A DNA stretch of 64,000 bases, taken from SIG598 sp045580875 (GTDB lineage: Bacteria > Bacillota > Clostridia > Oscillospirales > Acutalibacteraceae). The stretch spans positions 1 through 64,000 of the forward strand of contig JAZNOP010000100.1 in assembly GCA_045580875.1 (NCBI GenBank), read 5' to 3'. Positions within the stretch are counted from its first letter, which is position 1. Each line of letters begins with the position of its first letter. A program made the position numbers and the translations under genes. Below the pieces are notes generated by a model. It did not search any database and had not been told where the DNA came from. It saw only the letters and a list, made by a program, of their open reading frames with translations. Shown piece by piece: positions 36,101 through 46,061 of the stretch.

Positions 36101-39100
36101 TGCGGTCTTGATGACCTCAACGCCCGGAGCCTCAAGAACTTCGATAACTGCATCGTCATCGTCAAGCTTCTTGTTATTGCTGTCGTACAGAGTTGCTGTG
36201 TTGGTCAGCTCGCCTGCAGCAGCATCAGGAGCAAGAGTCAGAACGCTTTCAGTTACAGGAATGATGTAGCTCTCGCCTGCATCAAGCTTTGCAATTGTCC
36301 ATGTCTTTCCGATAAGGTCATCAGTGACCTTGAGGTTGGTGTAGTTGGTTCTGGTGTTGTTCTCAACAAGAATGGTGTAGACTACGGTCTCACCCGGCAG
36401 ACGCTCGGTTGCGCCGACAACCTGCTTGGTGATGAGAATTTCGCCTTCCTCAGGCTTCTCGACAGGAACAACAGATGCGGTATCCTCAGCCTCAACAGGT
36501 GTGCCGTCCTCAGCAACTGCCTCGACGACAACGATATTGTTGATTATCGGCTGATCGGTAATGTTGTGATTCTCAGGAATGGTGTACTTCTTGGTGAAGG
36601 TCTTGGACTCACCCGGATCAAGCTCGTTGATGGTCCACTCTTCATCGAGCATTTCGTCGGTGACAACGACGTCCTCAAGAACGGTCTCGCCGGTGTTGGT
36701 AACGGTAATGGTGTAGGTTACCTTCTCGCCGACAGTCTGCTGCTTGGGAGTTACGTCCTTGGTAACAGCGATGCTGCTGTTCTCCTTGATGGTGAACTCT
36801 GCATCATCTTCCTGCTCAGGCAGGTCAACGATCTGTTCGCCGTTATTGTAGCCGGCATTTACAGTGACGGTATTGTTGAATACCTCATTTGCTGCTGCAT
36901 TTGCAGGAACAACGTAGGTGAGCGGGTCACTGGTCCATGTTGCGCCTACCGGGAGGGTCTCCGGGCAGTCAAGAGTCCAGCCGCTGGCAATAACGCTGCT
37001 CTGTGCACCGAGAGCTCTGGTGAATTCATCCTCAAGCTCTACATTGTGCAGGGTCTTGTTGCCGGTGTTGGTAACAGTGATCCAGAAGAATACGGTGTCG
37101 CCCGGCTTTGCCTCGTCGGTGCTGACGTTCTTCACAACAGTGAAGGAAGGTGCCGGAGTCTCAGGAATCTCATCGACAGTGATATCTGCATCGTCCTGAT
37201 CGGTGATGGTGCCGTTATCAATCGGAGCAGTGACAACTGCAACGTTCTTGATGATATCGCCGGCATCTGCATTTGCAGGAACAGTGACGGTGTAGGTCAG
37301 CTGGAGAGGAGTATCGAGACCTGCTGCAATGGAAGCAACAGTGACTGTATTGTTAGCGTTTACTGTGACTGCACCGATACCTGCAGGAACAGTCTCGGGA
37401 ACAGTCCACTCACCGCCGCTGATCTGGTCGGTGATGACCACATTGTTAAGGGTGGTGTTGCCGGTGTTGTTTACGATGATGGTGTAAACTACATTATCGC
37501 CCGGCTTTGCGGAATCAACGTTTGCAGTCTTGATGATCTCAACGCCGGGATTCTCAATAACCTCTACGGTTGCGCTGTCATCATCAAGCGGATTATTGTT
37601 GCTGTCATACAGGGTTGCTGTGTTGGTCAGCTCACCTGCAGGAGCATCAGAAGCAAGAGTGAGGATACTATCGGTTACAGGAATGATGTAGGAAGAGCCT
37701 GCATTGAGCTTTGCAATGGTCCAGGTCTTTCCGAGAAGATCATCGGTAACCTTAAGGTTGGTGTAGTCGGTTGCGCTGTTGTTTTCAACGAGAATGGTGT
37801 AGAATACATTCTCTCCCGGCAGATACTCAGTCTTGCCGGAGACCTGCTTGGTGATTGTGATGTAGCCTACCTCAGGCTCTTCAACAGGTACTACAACTGC
37901 GGTATCGGTATCCTCGAGAGGAGTCTCGCCGTCAGAAAGTGCTGTAACAGTTACAGTGTTGGTGATGGTCGGCTCCTCAGCTATGTCGTGGTTCTTCGGA
38001 ATGGTGTAGGTCTTGGAGTATACTCTTGTTGCACCGGGCTGGAGTTCATCAAGAGTCCAGCGCTCGCCGAGCATCGGGTCGGTTACCTCAACATCAGTAA
38101 GAACTGTGTTGCCGGTATTCTCAACAGTGATGGTATAGGTGACCTTCTCGCCGAGAACCTGCTGCTTCGGGGTGACTTCCTTGACGATGTTGACGCTGCC
38201 GATCTCCTTGACAGTGAACTGCGCATTGTCGCTCTGCTCAGGAAGTGCGGTTACCTGTGAGCCGTTCATATAATCTGCACTTACAGTGACAGTATTGTCA
38301 AACAGCTCGCCGCCCTTTGCATTTGCAGGAACGGTGTACTTGAGAGGAATGCTGCTCCATACGCCGCCGACAGCAAGGGTCTGCGGGCAGTTGAGATCCC
38401 AGTCACTGGTCGGAATGGTGTTGCTCTGCTCATTGAGGGTCTTGACGAATACGTCCTCAAGATCAACATTGATGAGCGGTACATTACCGGTGTTGGTAAC
38501 AGTGATCCAGAAGTAAACAGTTTCGCCCGGATTTGCCTCGTTTGTGCTGACATTCTTGGTTACGGTGAACGAGGGTACGGGTACGAGAGGAATCTCATCA
38601 ACAGTGATATCAACATCATCGCTGACAGAGATTGTTCCCTTATCGGTTTCTGCTGCTGCGGTTGCAACGTTCTTGATCACGGAATGAGGCTGTGCGTCAG
38701 CAGGAACAGTGCAGGTATAAGTGAAGGAAACGTGTCCGCCTGCAGGCAGGGAAGCGATTACCGGGTGACCGTTATTCATGGTCACTCTGTAGGAAGTTGC
38801 TGTATAGCCCCATGTGCCGCCTGCAATGGAATCGGTGACATCAACGTTTTCAAGAGTGCAGTTGCCGGTATTCTCGACAAGGATAGTATAAACTACAGTG
38901 TCGCCCGGTTTTGCAGACTGAACGTTAGCAGTCTTGATTATGCTGAGTGCAGGATCATTCTCCACATCGAAGAATGCATTTGCGCTCTTAGGTGCAAGAG
39001 GAACTACGGTATCGCCCTTCTGATAGGAAGCGTTTACGGTCACTACGTTGTTGTAATGATCGCCGCCCTTTGCATTCTCAGGAACGGTGTATGCCATGGG

Positions 39101-42100
39101 CTGGCTGATCCAGGACTGACCGACAGCAAGAGCTACAGGGCAGCTGAGATCCCAGCCGGTGGTGGGAATGGACACAGGAATTGCATTGCCGGATGCCATG
39201 GTGAATACATCACCGAGGGTGACATTGGTAAGTGCAACGTTGCCGGTATTGGTAACGCTGATTATGAAGTAAACAGTGTCGCCGGGCTTTGCATTTGCGC
39301 TGGTGACGATCTTGCTTACTGTGAATTCCGGCTGAATCTCTTCCGGAGGAGCAACTACTGTTACTCTTTCGTCATCAGAATCAGGCTCGGTACCCGGAGT
39401 GGTGCTGGTTGCAGTTACGACATTCTCAACAAACTCGGCATCTGCCGGAATTGTGTATTCGTAATTGAGAATAACCTCACCGTTTATAGGAAGTGTCGGG
39501 ATAACAGGATTATTGCCGGAAATAACTACATTGTAGGAATTTACACCGGGCAGCTTCCATGTACCGCCGGAGAGCTGCTCTGCAACAGTTACATTGGAGA
39601 GTGCGCAGTTGCCGGTATTCTTTACAACGATTGTATAGGTGACCTTCTGTCCGGGATTTGCAATGTAGCGGTCAACAGTCTTTACAACATCAAGAGAAGG
39701 CTGATTGTTCACATTTACAGTGACCTCAGAGGACTTCTCAGGAAGTGCGGTAGACGGGTCGTTCTCTGTCTGGTTTGCATTGACAGTAACGCGGTTTCTG
39801 AATGTATCTCCGCCAAGAGCATTCTGTACGGTGTACGGCATGAAGTCGCTTACCCAATACTCGCCGGGCTGGAGAGTATCCGGGCAGTCGAGCAGCCACT
39901 CGGTGGGGATAACAACAGTATTCTTGGTGAATACGTCAGTGAGTCTTACATTATATACAGGAACATTGCCGGTATTGGTAACGGTGATCCAGAAGTTTAC
40001 AGTGTCGCCGTTATTGGCAGTTTCTGTGCTTGTATGCTTGACAACTGTGAGTTCGGGAGCAGGTGCTACAGGTCTCTCGATGATCTTTACGTCGTCGACA
40101 GCGGTCTCAGGAACAACACCCGGAGTGGTGCTGTCTGCAGTAGCTTCATTGTGAACTACAGTGCCGGGAGCAGTCTTATCGGAAACAGAATAGGTAAAGG
40201 TGAACATCGCCTCTGCGCCGACAGGCAGCGAGGGGATTACCGGAATACCGTCGGTTATAGCAGCTCTGGGAGTATTTGCGCCTGCAATAGACCATGTACC
40301 CTCAAGGATATCCTCGACGGTTACATTTTCAAGGTCGCAGTTGCCGATATTCTTTACTACTATGTTGTAAACGATGGTATCGCCGGGATGTGCTTCGTCT
40401 ACGTTCGCTTCCTTGGTGATGGAGAGCTTCGGATCGTTCTCTACAGTAACAACTGCATCATCGCTTGCGATGTAGCTGCTGCTGTCATCAGGATCGAAGG
40501 TATTGTTGTTGTCAAGGTAAGCGGTATTGAGGATATCGCCGCTTTCAAGAACAGCAGAAGTCGGGACAGATATTGTCTTTGTCCAGATTCCGCCGGGCTG
40601 CAGAGTTCCGACATACCACGGAGCAGTCTCGGTAAGATTTACCTTGGTGCCGATTACGTCAGCTATATCGTATACAACGAGGTCATTGATGACAACGTTG
40701 CTGTTATTGGATACAACGATGACAAAGTCAGCGGTCTGTCCGGGGAGAATGGAAGTCTTGACAGGCATCTTGCTGATTGTAACAAGATCATAGATGTCAG
40801 TGCCGACTGCTGCAGTTGCGTCGTCACTGCGTTCACCGGTTTCGTTGGAGCTTACGAAAACGGTATTGACATACTTGGTTCCCTCTGCTGCATCGGAGCT
40901 GACAGTATAGTGCATTTCTTCCGAAGTCCATGTCTGACCGGGGGTAAGGGTCTCGGGAAGCTTGGAGAGAATATTCTGCCAGCCTGACGGAGCGGTGAGC
41001 AAGATGCCGCCAGACTTGAACTCGTCACGAATGGTCACACCGGTAAGAGTGGTGGAGCCGTTGTTGGTGACGGTAACGGTGAAGTAAATATCTTCACCGG
41101 GCTCGGGAGCTGCATTGGATACAGTCTTGGAAACGAGAATATCTGCGCTCTGACCGACTGTTACGGTCTCATTGTCAGTATCCTCGATGGTGCTGCCGCC
41201 GGGGGTGACAGCGCTTGCAACTGCAGTGTTGAGGAAATTCTCACCGGCAGTAGCATTTGCAGGAATTACATACTGATAGGATACGGTCTTCTGGCTGCCT
41301 ACACCGAGAGTACCGACATTGTAGGTACCTTCAGTACCGGTGGTATTGGTCCATCCGGAAGTGGTGGATTCAACAACGTTGGAATCAAAGACCTTGCTGT
41401 CGGTGATTACAACACTGGAGAGTGCACAGTTACCGGTATTGGTTACGGTAATGGTGTAGGTAACGGTGTCACCTGCGTGAGCGGTGGCTGCCGATACGCT
41501 CTTCTTGATATCGATAGCAGGAACGATGTTCTCGTTTCTGACTACTGTGCTTGCATCATCGTTATCGGCTACAGTTTTGTCGGTGCCGGGAACAGTACCG
41601 GTAACCTCAGCGATGTTGGTGATGATCTCAGCATTTACAGCATCAGCCGGAATCTCACGTACAACAGTGATAACCTTCGATGCGCCTGCTGCAAGCTGGA
41701 AGCTGGAATCAGCTGCCTGGAAGGATGCAGTTATATTTGCACCGTTGAAGATATCGGTCAGTGCAACATCAAGAGCACAGTTACCGGTATTCTTTACAGT
41801 GATGGTATAGGTGATCTTGTCACCAGGTGCAGCAACGGGGATCTCAGCAGTGCTGGAATTGCCGTTGATTGCTGTGATAGCCTTATCAACAGTGATGCCC
41901 GGAACATTCGGGTCGGTAAGAGTTACCTCTGTCTCACTGATGATCGGGTACTCAATGTAGTTCTTGGTCTCGGAGGTTTCCGGATCAACATAGGTTGCGT
42001 AGGTATTAAGGGTATTGACTGCGGTATCGACATCAATTGTCTCCGGGAAGAGAACCGGGAGATTATCGAATACACGGGTCTCGCCAGGCTCTACCGTGAA

Positions 42101-45100
42101 GCTGGAGAGTGCGGAATTGACCCAGTTGAGTGCGGTTATGGAAGCAGGATCCATAACATCCTCAAGCTTTACAGTCATCGGTACGTTACCGGAGTTTGTG
42201 ATAGTGAATCTGTAGTATACAGTAGATCCCTTTTCAGCGGTTACAGAGCTGGAGTAAGGTCCGCTTGCAGAAAGGGAAACTTCCTTGATTGCAGTAAGCT
42301 GCGGATTTGCCTTGACAGTATGGCTTGCGGTATCCTCAACAACGATGGGGGTATCGTTATGAGTACCGGAAGCGGTTGCAATATTTACCTCAGAGGTTGA
42401 TGCAACACTGCCAGCAGGAACAGTATACTCGAGAGGTCCGATAACCTGTGCGGAGGAACCTGCAGGGAGGTTATCGATGACAGTGATTACCTCATTTGCC
42501 TTGTATTCGACGCCATTGTATACAACGTCGTGGTTATCGGTAATCTTGATATCGGAGATGGGAGCATCACCGATATTGGAAACAGTAAGGAAGTAGTAGA
42601 TCTTATCGCCCGGGTTTGCAGCGACATTCTCAGAAGAGCCGCTGAAAACATTGCTGAGCGATACGGTCTTGTTGATCTCAAGCTGAGGATTGTTTGCCTC
42701 GATTGTGGTTTCCTCAGTGTCGCTCTTCTCAACAGTCTGACCATTGACCTTTACGCTTGCGGTTGCGGTATTTCTTACAATACCGTTTGCAAGATCATCC
42801 TCAGTAACAGTGTACTGGAATGAAAGCTCAACAGAAGCGCCGGAATTAAGAGAAGCGATGTAGCCGTTGCTGCCGGGGAGCCATGAGCCGCCTGCAGGCA
42901 GAAGGCTGTCGTTTACGATTATATCTGTAAGGGTCTCGTTGCTGGTGTTGGTGACGGTAATTCTATATATAATAGTATCGCCGGTGGTGTAGGAGGTCTT
43001 CTCGTCCACGATATCCTTCTGAACGTCAAGAGGATTGGTGTAGAGAGTTTCAGAATCAGCCTCAACACCGTTGACAACAACAGTATTGGTAATGGTATCG
43101 ATGTGGCCGGAAGCACCCTCTTCGGCTACTACCTTTGCATCGAACTCAACGTATACAGTGCTGTTGCCGGGAAGGGTGACAGTACCCGAAAGTTCAGATG
43201 CGTTCAGATTCAAGCCAGGCTGATCGATGAACTGATGGGTATCGTCACTTCCCAGAACATAGCAGGAGAGGGTGCCGGGAACAAACTCGGTTCCCTCCGG
43301 AGCAAAGTCGCTGACTGAGATGTTGTCAGCCTCAAGAAGGCTGGGGTTCTCAATCTTAACGACGTAGCGGATGGTATCATCTACACCGACGATGATATCA
43401 TCAGTGATGCTGCCGTTTTCATCAAGCTTGAAGCCTTCCTTCTCGACAACAACGTCAGCGAAGGAAAGGTTGGTTCTGAGCATGAGGTTGGAGTCACGGG
43501 TGTTTCTTTCCATATAGTATATGGTAAGATCATGATAACCCGGGGTAAGCTTGGAGTTTTCGTTAGCGTTCGGGCCGAACATCTCGTCAAGCTTTGCCTG
43601 AACGCGGCTGTCGCCGGCGCCGTATGCGCTCTCAAGACTGCGCTTTGCTATTGTATAGAGCTTCTGATTTTCACCGCCGCTTGTTTCATCGCCGGTATCG
43701 AAAACAGTTGCAGTGGAGTTGCCGAGGTCAACTGAGCCTTCAATCTTGGTGTGAACACCGCCGATATCAAGGATAAGAACATCATCGATGAAGAGCCAGA
43801 AGTCATCGTCTCCGATGAAGGTAAACTTCTCAGCGCTGTTTTCAGCAACAAGGAACTGTGCGTTAAGTTCCATGCCGAAATGGTAGTTGTGGCGCAGACC
43901 TTCTGCGTCAGTATCAGAATCACAAAGCGGGAAATAACCGCCGTTGCTGGTATCGGTAGCGCAGGGGGTGTTGTTTCTGTTAAGGGCGCTGTCGAATACA
44001 TAATATCCGTCATTGTCCTTGTAAAGAGTAATAGTGGAATCAATGTCATCAGTGCGGAACATCTGAACCTTGTTGTTCAGAAGATCTGCAGTAATCTGCT
44101 CTGCATTGGAGGGGTTTGCGTTTACATTGTTATGATCGGTAGGAGTATTGTACTTATCTACACGATCAGTAAATACAGGTCTTCCGTTCTCATCAAGAAC
44201 GCCCTCGAGCAGTCCGGGATAAACACCCTTCTGATGGCTGGAGCTCTGGCTGTACCAGGTGAACTCGAAGAATCTTGCGGTATCAAGATCACGGAAGCTG
44301 TAGTCATAAAGCTTGATGGGAATATCAAGAGCCTCAGCCGCAGGCTTACGGTAGGACTTCATGGTAACATCATCTACATAAAGGGTGTAGTAGGAGCCGT
44401 AGGTATCGATGTTATCGTAGTCGCTGTGCTCGCCTATTTCAGAAGTGAAGGTAAGAACAAGCTCACCGTTTGCACTCGGGGTGGCAACAACATAGCATTC
44501 ATGCCAGCCCTGAACCTGAGTCTGACGGTTTGTTTCGTTAGTGCCGGTAATGCCGTTACCGAATGTGCCGAGGTTGCTGTTGATGTGGAAGGTCTCCTCC
44601 TCGGTGGGAGTTGCGCCGGGAGCGCATGCGGTAAATGTGGAAACGCCGAGACCGATGGTCTTTGCGTCAAAGCCTATGAGATACTGATAGTCAGGATTAA
44701 GACCTGTGATGGTCTGGGTGGTAACGGTGACCTTGTTCTGCGGTCTTTGCATGAGAACATAGTTGCCGTTGCCGCTTATATTGTGAGAATAGTTGGTAGG
44801 ATAACCACCATCAGGATTGATATTCTGGAGGTTGGTGTTTGCCGATACACGGGAGGCACCGTCGCCGTAGGTCCATGCCTTGTTATCGGTATTGGTATCG
44901 TTGTTTTCGAAACCGAAGTTAAGGTCATGACCGTTTGCAACCTGAGTAATGTTATTTGTGCTTACTGAAGGAAGATAGCTTGCGCTGGCGTTCTGCGGAG
45001 CAGGAACGTTGGTTACCTGAGTACCGGTAACGGTAGTGCTGCCGCCGGTGTTGCCATTATCACCAGTATTGCCGTTGTCGCCAGTGTTGCCGCCTTCGCT

Positions 45101-45787
45101 GCCGGTGTTGCCGCCCTCACCGCCGGTATTGCCGCCTTCAGAGGTCTCGCCGGTAACAGAGATGGAATTGAGAGTGAAATCGTACTTCTCATCGTTCATC
45201 ATGAGTCCGACATAGAGATGCTCGGTTCCGTCAGCAGTTGTGGTGCATGTACGGGTATGCTGATTGGTCGGAGAACGGAAATTTGCACTTGTTACAAAAG
45301 CGGACGAACCTGTTATCTGATCATCTGCGAGAATGAACAGCTTGGTAAAGGTGTCCTGCAGACCGTTTCCGTAAGCAGTCTGTCTGCCCTCTGCATCTGC
45401 AGTAACAGTGTACTCACCTGCAGGAACAACGCCGAGATCAAGATAATAAAGGAATCCCTTGTTATCTCCGTCGTCGCCGTCTTGTGCGAACTTTCCGGTA
45501 AGTCCGCTGGGAGCCGAAGCTACCTGAGTCTTGCCGGAGTAATCGTTGTAGATATCACCTGCAGACTCAGCTGCGTAATTGCCGCTCTCAAGAATCTGCC
45601 ACGGCAGCTTCTCGGAGAGGTTTACGCTCAGCTCAGCGGCGTCGGCCTTGAAGCCGATGTTTGTGACATCCGGCAGTACTACAGCAAAGATACTGCCGAT
45701 AACCAGTACAAGACAGAGGACAATGGCAATGCCTCTGAATGCCTTGCGGCGGTTTGAGCCGGTTGTTTCGAAAAGATTTCTGAACAT
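33179..45787 (-). CDS. 4202-residue fibro-slime / DUF11-repeat surface protein with TPDTG sorting-like C-terminus
   Basis: The single open frame spans 12.6 kb. An N-terminal export helix (about residues 18-40) follows RRK. A Gly-Asn-Thr linker (about 212-250) precedes a carbohydrate-binding-like stretch. Next comes a fibro-slime domain with GDDDFWLFIDDVLILDIGGVH (about residues 656-676) and YYMERNTRDSNL. From about residue 780 there are about 28 DUF11-type repeats of roughly 120 residues (K-x(8-12)-PGDxVxYTIxVxNTGN at each start). The C-terminus has TPDTGDD near residue 4160, a hydrophobic helix and KSRKE. This is the layout of a sortase substrate of the PxTG kind seen in Clostridia. It probably forms a very long wall-anchored fibre. 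Repeats 13-24 consist of three copies of a four-domain block of 1.42 kb. A regulator of the AraC type is divergently encoded. Confidence 0.93.
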   Translation of the reverse strand: MFRNLFETTGSNRRKAFRGIAIVLCLVLVIGSIFAVVLPDVTNIGFKADAAELSVNLSEKLPWQILESGNYAAESAGDIYNDYSGKTQVASAPSGLTGKFAQDGDDGDNKGFLYYLDLGVVPAGEYTVTADAEGRQTAYGNGLQDTFTKLFILADDQITGSSAFVTSANFRSPTNQHTRTCTTTADGTEHLYVGLMMNDEKYDFTLNSISVTGETSEGGNTGGEGGNTGSEGGNTGDNGNTGDNGNTGGSTTVTGTQVTNVPAPQNASASYLPSVSTNNITQVANGHDLNFGFENNDTNTDNKAWTYGDGASRVSANTNLQNINPDGGYPTNYSHNISGNGNYVLMQRPQNKVTVTTQTITGLNPDYQYLIGFDAKTIGLGVSTFTACAPGATPTEEETFHINSNLGTFGNGITGTNETNRQTQVQGWHECYVVATPSANGELVLTFTSEIGEHSDYDNIDTYGSYYTLYVDDVTMKSYRKPAAEALDIPIKLYDYSFRDLDTARFFEFTWYSQSSSHQKGVYPGLLEGVLDENGRPVFTDRVDKYNTPTDHNNVNANPSNAEQITADLLNNKVQMFRTDDIDSTITLYKDNDGYYVFDSALNRNNTPCATDTSNGGYFPLCDSDTDAEGLRHNYHFGMELNAQFLVAENSAEKFTFIGDDDFWLFIDDVLILDIGGVHTKIEGSVDLGNSTATVFDTGDETSGGENQKLYTIAKRSLESAYGAGDSRVQAKLDEMFGPNANENSKLTPGYHDLTIYYMERNTRDSNLMLRTNLSFADVVVEKEGFKLDENGSITDDIIVGVDDTIRYVVKIENPSLLEADNISVSDFAPEGTEFVPGTLSCYVLGSDDTHQFIDQPGLNLNASELSGTVTLPGNSTVYVEFDAKVVAEEGASGHIDTITNTVVVNGVEADSETLYTNPLDVQKDIVDEKTSYTTGDTIIYRITVTNTSNETLTDIIVNDSLLPAGGSWLPGSNGYIASLNSGASVELSFQYTVTEDDLANGIVRNTATASVKVNGQTVEKSDTEETTIEANNPQLEINKTVSLSNVFSGSSENVAANPGDKIYYFLTVSNIGDAPISDIKITDNHDVVYNGVEYKANEVITVIDNLPAGSSAQVIGPLEYTVPAGSVASTSEVNIATASGTHNDTPIVVEDTASHTVKANPQLTAIKEVSLSASGPYSSSVTAEKGSTVYYRFTITNSGNVPMTVKLEDVMDPASITALNWVNSALSSFTVEPGETRVFDNLPVLFPETIDVDTAVNTLNTYATYVDPETSETKNYIEYPIISETEVTLTDPNVPGITVDKAITAINGNSSTAEIPVAAPGDKITYTITVKNTGNCALDVALTDIFNGANITASFQAADSSFQLAAGASKVITVVREIPADAVNAEIITNIAEVTGTVPGTDKTVADNDDASTVVRNENIVPAIDIKKSVSAATAHAGDTVTYTITVTNTGNCALSSVVITDSKVFDSNVVESTTSGWTNTTGTEGTYNVGTLGVGSQKTVSYQYVIPANATAGENFLNTAVASAVTPGGSTIEDTDNETVTVGQSADILVSKTVSNAAPEPGEDIYFTVTVTNNGSTTLTGVTIRDEFKSGGILLTAPSGWQNILSKLPETLTPGQTWTSEEMHYTVSSDAAEGTKYVNTVFVSSNETGERSDDATAAVGTDIYDLVTISKMPVKTSILPGQTADFVIVVSNNSNVVINDLVVYDIADVIGTKVNLTETAPWYVGTLQPGGIWTKTISVPTSAVLESGDILNTAYLDNNNTFDPDDSSSYIASDDAVVTVENDPKLSITKEANVDEAHPGDTIVYNIVVKNIGNCDLENVTVEDILEGTWSIAGANTPRAAITDGIPVIPSLPVGAEAMFTFTYSVSDKTAPGTVVHNEATADSTTPGVVPETAVDDVKIIERPVAPAPELTVVKHTSTETANNGDTVNFWITVTNTGNVPVYNVRLTDVFTKNTVVIPTEWLLDCPDTLQPGEYWVSDFMPYTVQNALGGDTFRNRVTVNANQTENDPSTALPEKSSEVTVNVNNQPSLDVVKTVDRYIANPGQKVTYTIVVKNTGNCALSNVTVAEQLSGGTWKLPGVNSYNVVISGNNPVIPTLPINGEVILNYEYTIPADAEFVENVVTATSTTPGTEPDSDDERVTVVAPPEEIQPEFTVSKIVTSANAKPGDTVYFIISVTNTGNVALTNVTLGDVFTMASGNAIPVSIPTTGWDLSCPVALAVGQSWISQPMAYTVPENAKGGDHYNNVVTVNASYQKGDTVVPLAPKSANAFFDVENDPALSIIKTANVQSAKPGDTVVYTILVENTGNCTLENVDVTDSIAGGTWGYTATSYRVTMNNGHPVIASLPAGGHVSFTYTCTVPADAQPHSVIKNVATAAAETDKGTISVSDDVDITVDEIPLVPVPSFTVTKNVSTNEANPGETVYFWITVTNTGNVPLINVDLEDVFVKTLNEQSNTIPTSDWDLNCPQTLAVGGVWSSIPLKYTVPANAKGGELFDNTVTVSADYMNGSQVTALPEQSDNAQFTVKEIGSVNIVKEVTPKQQVLGEKVTYTITVENTGNTVLTDVEVTDPMLGERWTLDELQPGATRVYSKTYTIPKNHDIAEEPTITNTVTVTALSDGETPLEDTDTAVVVPVEEPEVGYITITKQVSGKTEYLPGENVFYTILVENNSATDYTNLKVTDDLLGKTWTIAKLNAGSSYIIPVTDSILTLASDAPAGELTNTATLYDSNNNPLDDDSATVEVIENPGVEIIKTANVDSAKPGDNVVYTIIVNNTGNTTLNNVVITDQISGGEWTVPETVPAGIGAVTVNANNTVTVASIAAGLDTPLQLTYTVTVPANADAGDIIKNVAVVTAPIDNGTITDQDDADITVDEIPETPAPSFTVVKNVSTDEAKPGDTVFFWITVTNTGNKTLHNVELEDEFTRALGAQSSVIASGWTLDCPETLPVGATWTSDPLTYVVPANAAANEVFNNTVTVNAGYNNGEQIVDLPEQEDDAEFTIKENSSIAVTKDVTPKQQTVGEKVTYTITVTNTGETVLEDVVVTDEMLDEEWTINELDPGESKTFTKKYTIPENHNITDQPIINNIVVVEAVAEDGTPVEAEDTASVVPVEKPEEGEILITKQVVGATERLPGETVVYTILVENNTRTNYTNLKVTDDLIGKTWTIAKLDAGESYIIPVTESVLTLAPDAAAGELTNTATLYDSNNKKLDDDDAVIEVLEAPGVEVIKTANVNSAKPGDSVVYTILVNNTGNTTLTNVVVEDRISGGEWTVPETAPAGIGAITVNTDGTVTIASIAAGLDTPLQLTYTVTVPASADPGDTIKNVAVVTAPTDDGDITDNDDADITVDEIPDPPAPSFSVVKNVSTDEAKPGDTVYFWISVTNTGNKALCSIELTDEFIRTLGDQSSEIDTSSWTLDCPDTLPVGGVWNSTPLSYVVPENAGHSEVFDNTVTVNASYMKGDREIPLDEKSDDAQFTVKKDGSIIITKEAAPLQQVVGGQVVYTINVYNNGGTVLTNVVVSDPMLGETWTVEKLEPNETQSFTATYTIPENHDILDEPVITNTVKVTALSDGETELEATDDAIVVPLEKPEVGSITITKEVVGSAERNPGDVVVYTILVTNNSEIDYKDLKVTDSLLGKEWTIAKLKAGDSYIIPVIDSTMVLPYSTPAGELVNVAKLFDSENNQLDEDDAVINVLEAPELTVIKAANVEEAQPGDTVVYTILVSNTGNTTLKNVVVEDKIAGGTWTVPEEIPEGFGTVTVNKNGTVSISEIAAGLETPLQLEYACKIPATAKSGDTVTNVVVVDADDIDPVESTAVVDVVIPSIEVVKTASTPVVEAGGKVDFYISVTNTGETALECVSMSDVWAITYEGKDYKPNETFAVIDSLAPGAQKLFKVTYTVPAGVTEGTKLTNTASAVASNGASDQDSDTVTVYVPVAKAPNFTITKTANRTTVKPGETIVYSIVVTNTGNTPLTNIKITDSLPVSYKDNTFAANAVLTTIPTLAEGESTVISVGYVVPTNAAAGEFITNTASAKPEELDAKKADNNVQILAADNPSYSVVKIADKTSVHPGEKVTYTIVVTNTGNCALKNLSIYDDLIGKTFQVGDLGIGQIWRTTGSDVVYTIPSDAKDSSSITNNVKGINDVAPEQKSTWVLSVYDNGKNYITPDTGDDNIGTYIALGLIAVSAAVAAAYVLHTKSRKEMITR
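34690..38950 (-). repeat. Three tandem copies of a 1.42-kb four-domain block
   Basis: Equivalent points of the block (the VDEIP junction before each PSFxVxKNVST domain) lie at 38592, 37167 and 35745, giving periods of 1425 and 1422 nt, both multiples of three. Each block has the same order of four DUF11 variants: ...TANVxSAKPGD, KNVSTxEAxPGx, VTPxQQxxGxxV and KxVxGxxExxPGxxVxYT. This points to recent in-frame amplification within the gene. Confidence 0.8.
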
Positions 45788-45930
45788 TTCCTCATTCCTT
45801 CCTTCGCGCTTTTTGCGCTACAATGGTTCCACAGCTCATAAAAGAGCATACCTTGCTCTATCATACTACCAGTTTTTATTCGGCTAATATATTAAAATCG
45901 TGTTTTTTTTTGCAAAATGGTGTTGCAAAA

Positions 45931-46010
45931 AAATCGTTTACATGTATAATATTAATTAAATAATTTATATCTAAATTTTGTCAAAAATTATTTGAGGAAA
46001 TCGTTTACAT
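45931..46010. promoter_or_regulatory. Promoter of the DUF11 gene flanked by two 13-bp copies
   Basis: On the minus strand TTGACA (45979-45984) and TTTAAT (45955-45960) with an 18-bp spacer are the best promoter. The 13-mer AAATCGTTTACAT occurs at 45931-45943, near the expected start, and at 45998-46010, upstream of the -35. Read on the other strand it resembles a catabolite-responsive cre half (TGTAAACG), and the second copy extends to 13 of 14 cre positions. A CcpA/LacI-type or AraC-type regulator is possible. The rest of 45788-46116 has no gene. Confidence 0.5.
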
Positions 46011-46061
46011 TTAATTGCAACATTTCATCTCATCAGAGTATCCAATAAACTACTCCAAAGT

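Noticed and set aside
33143..45000. Long open frames (564-902 codons) on the plus strand opposite the DUF11 gene
   Set aside because: They lie wholly antisense to one continuous 4202-codon gene with clear domains, lack ribosome sites and recognisable motifs, and arise from its repeated codon composition.
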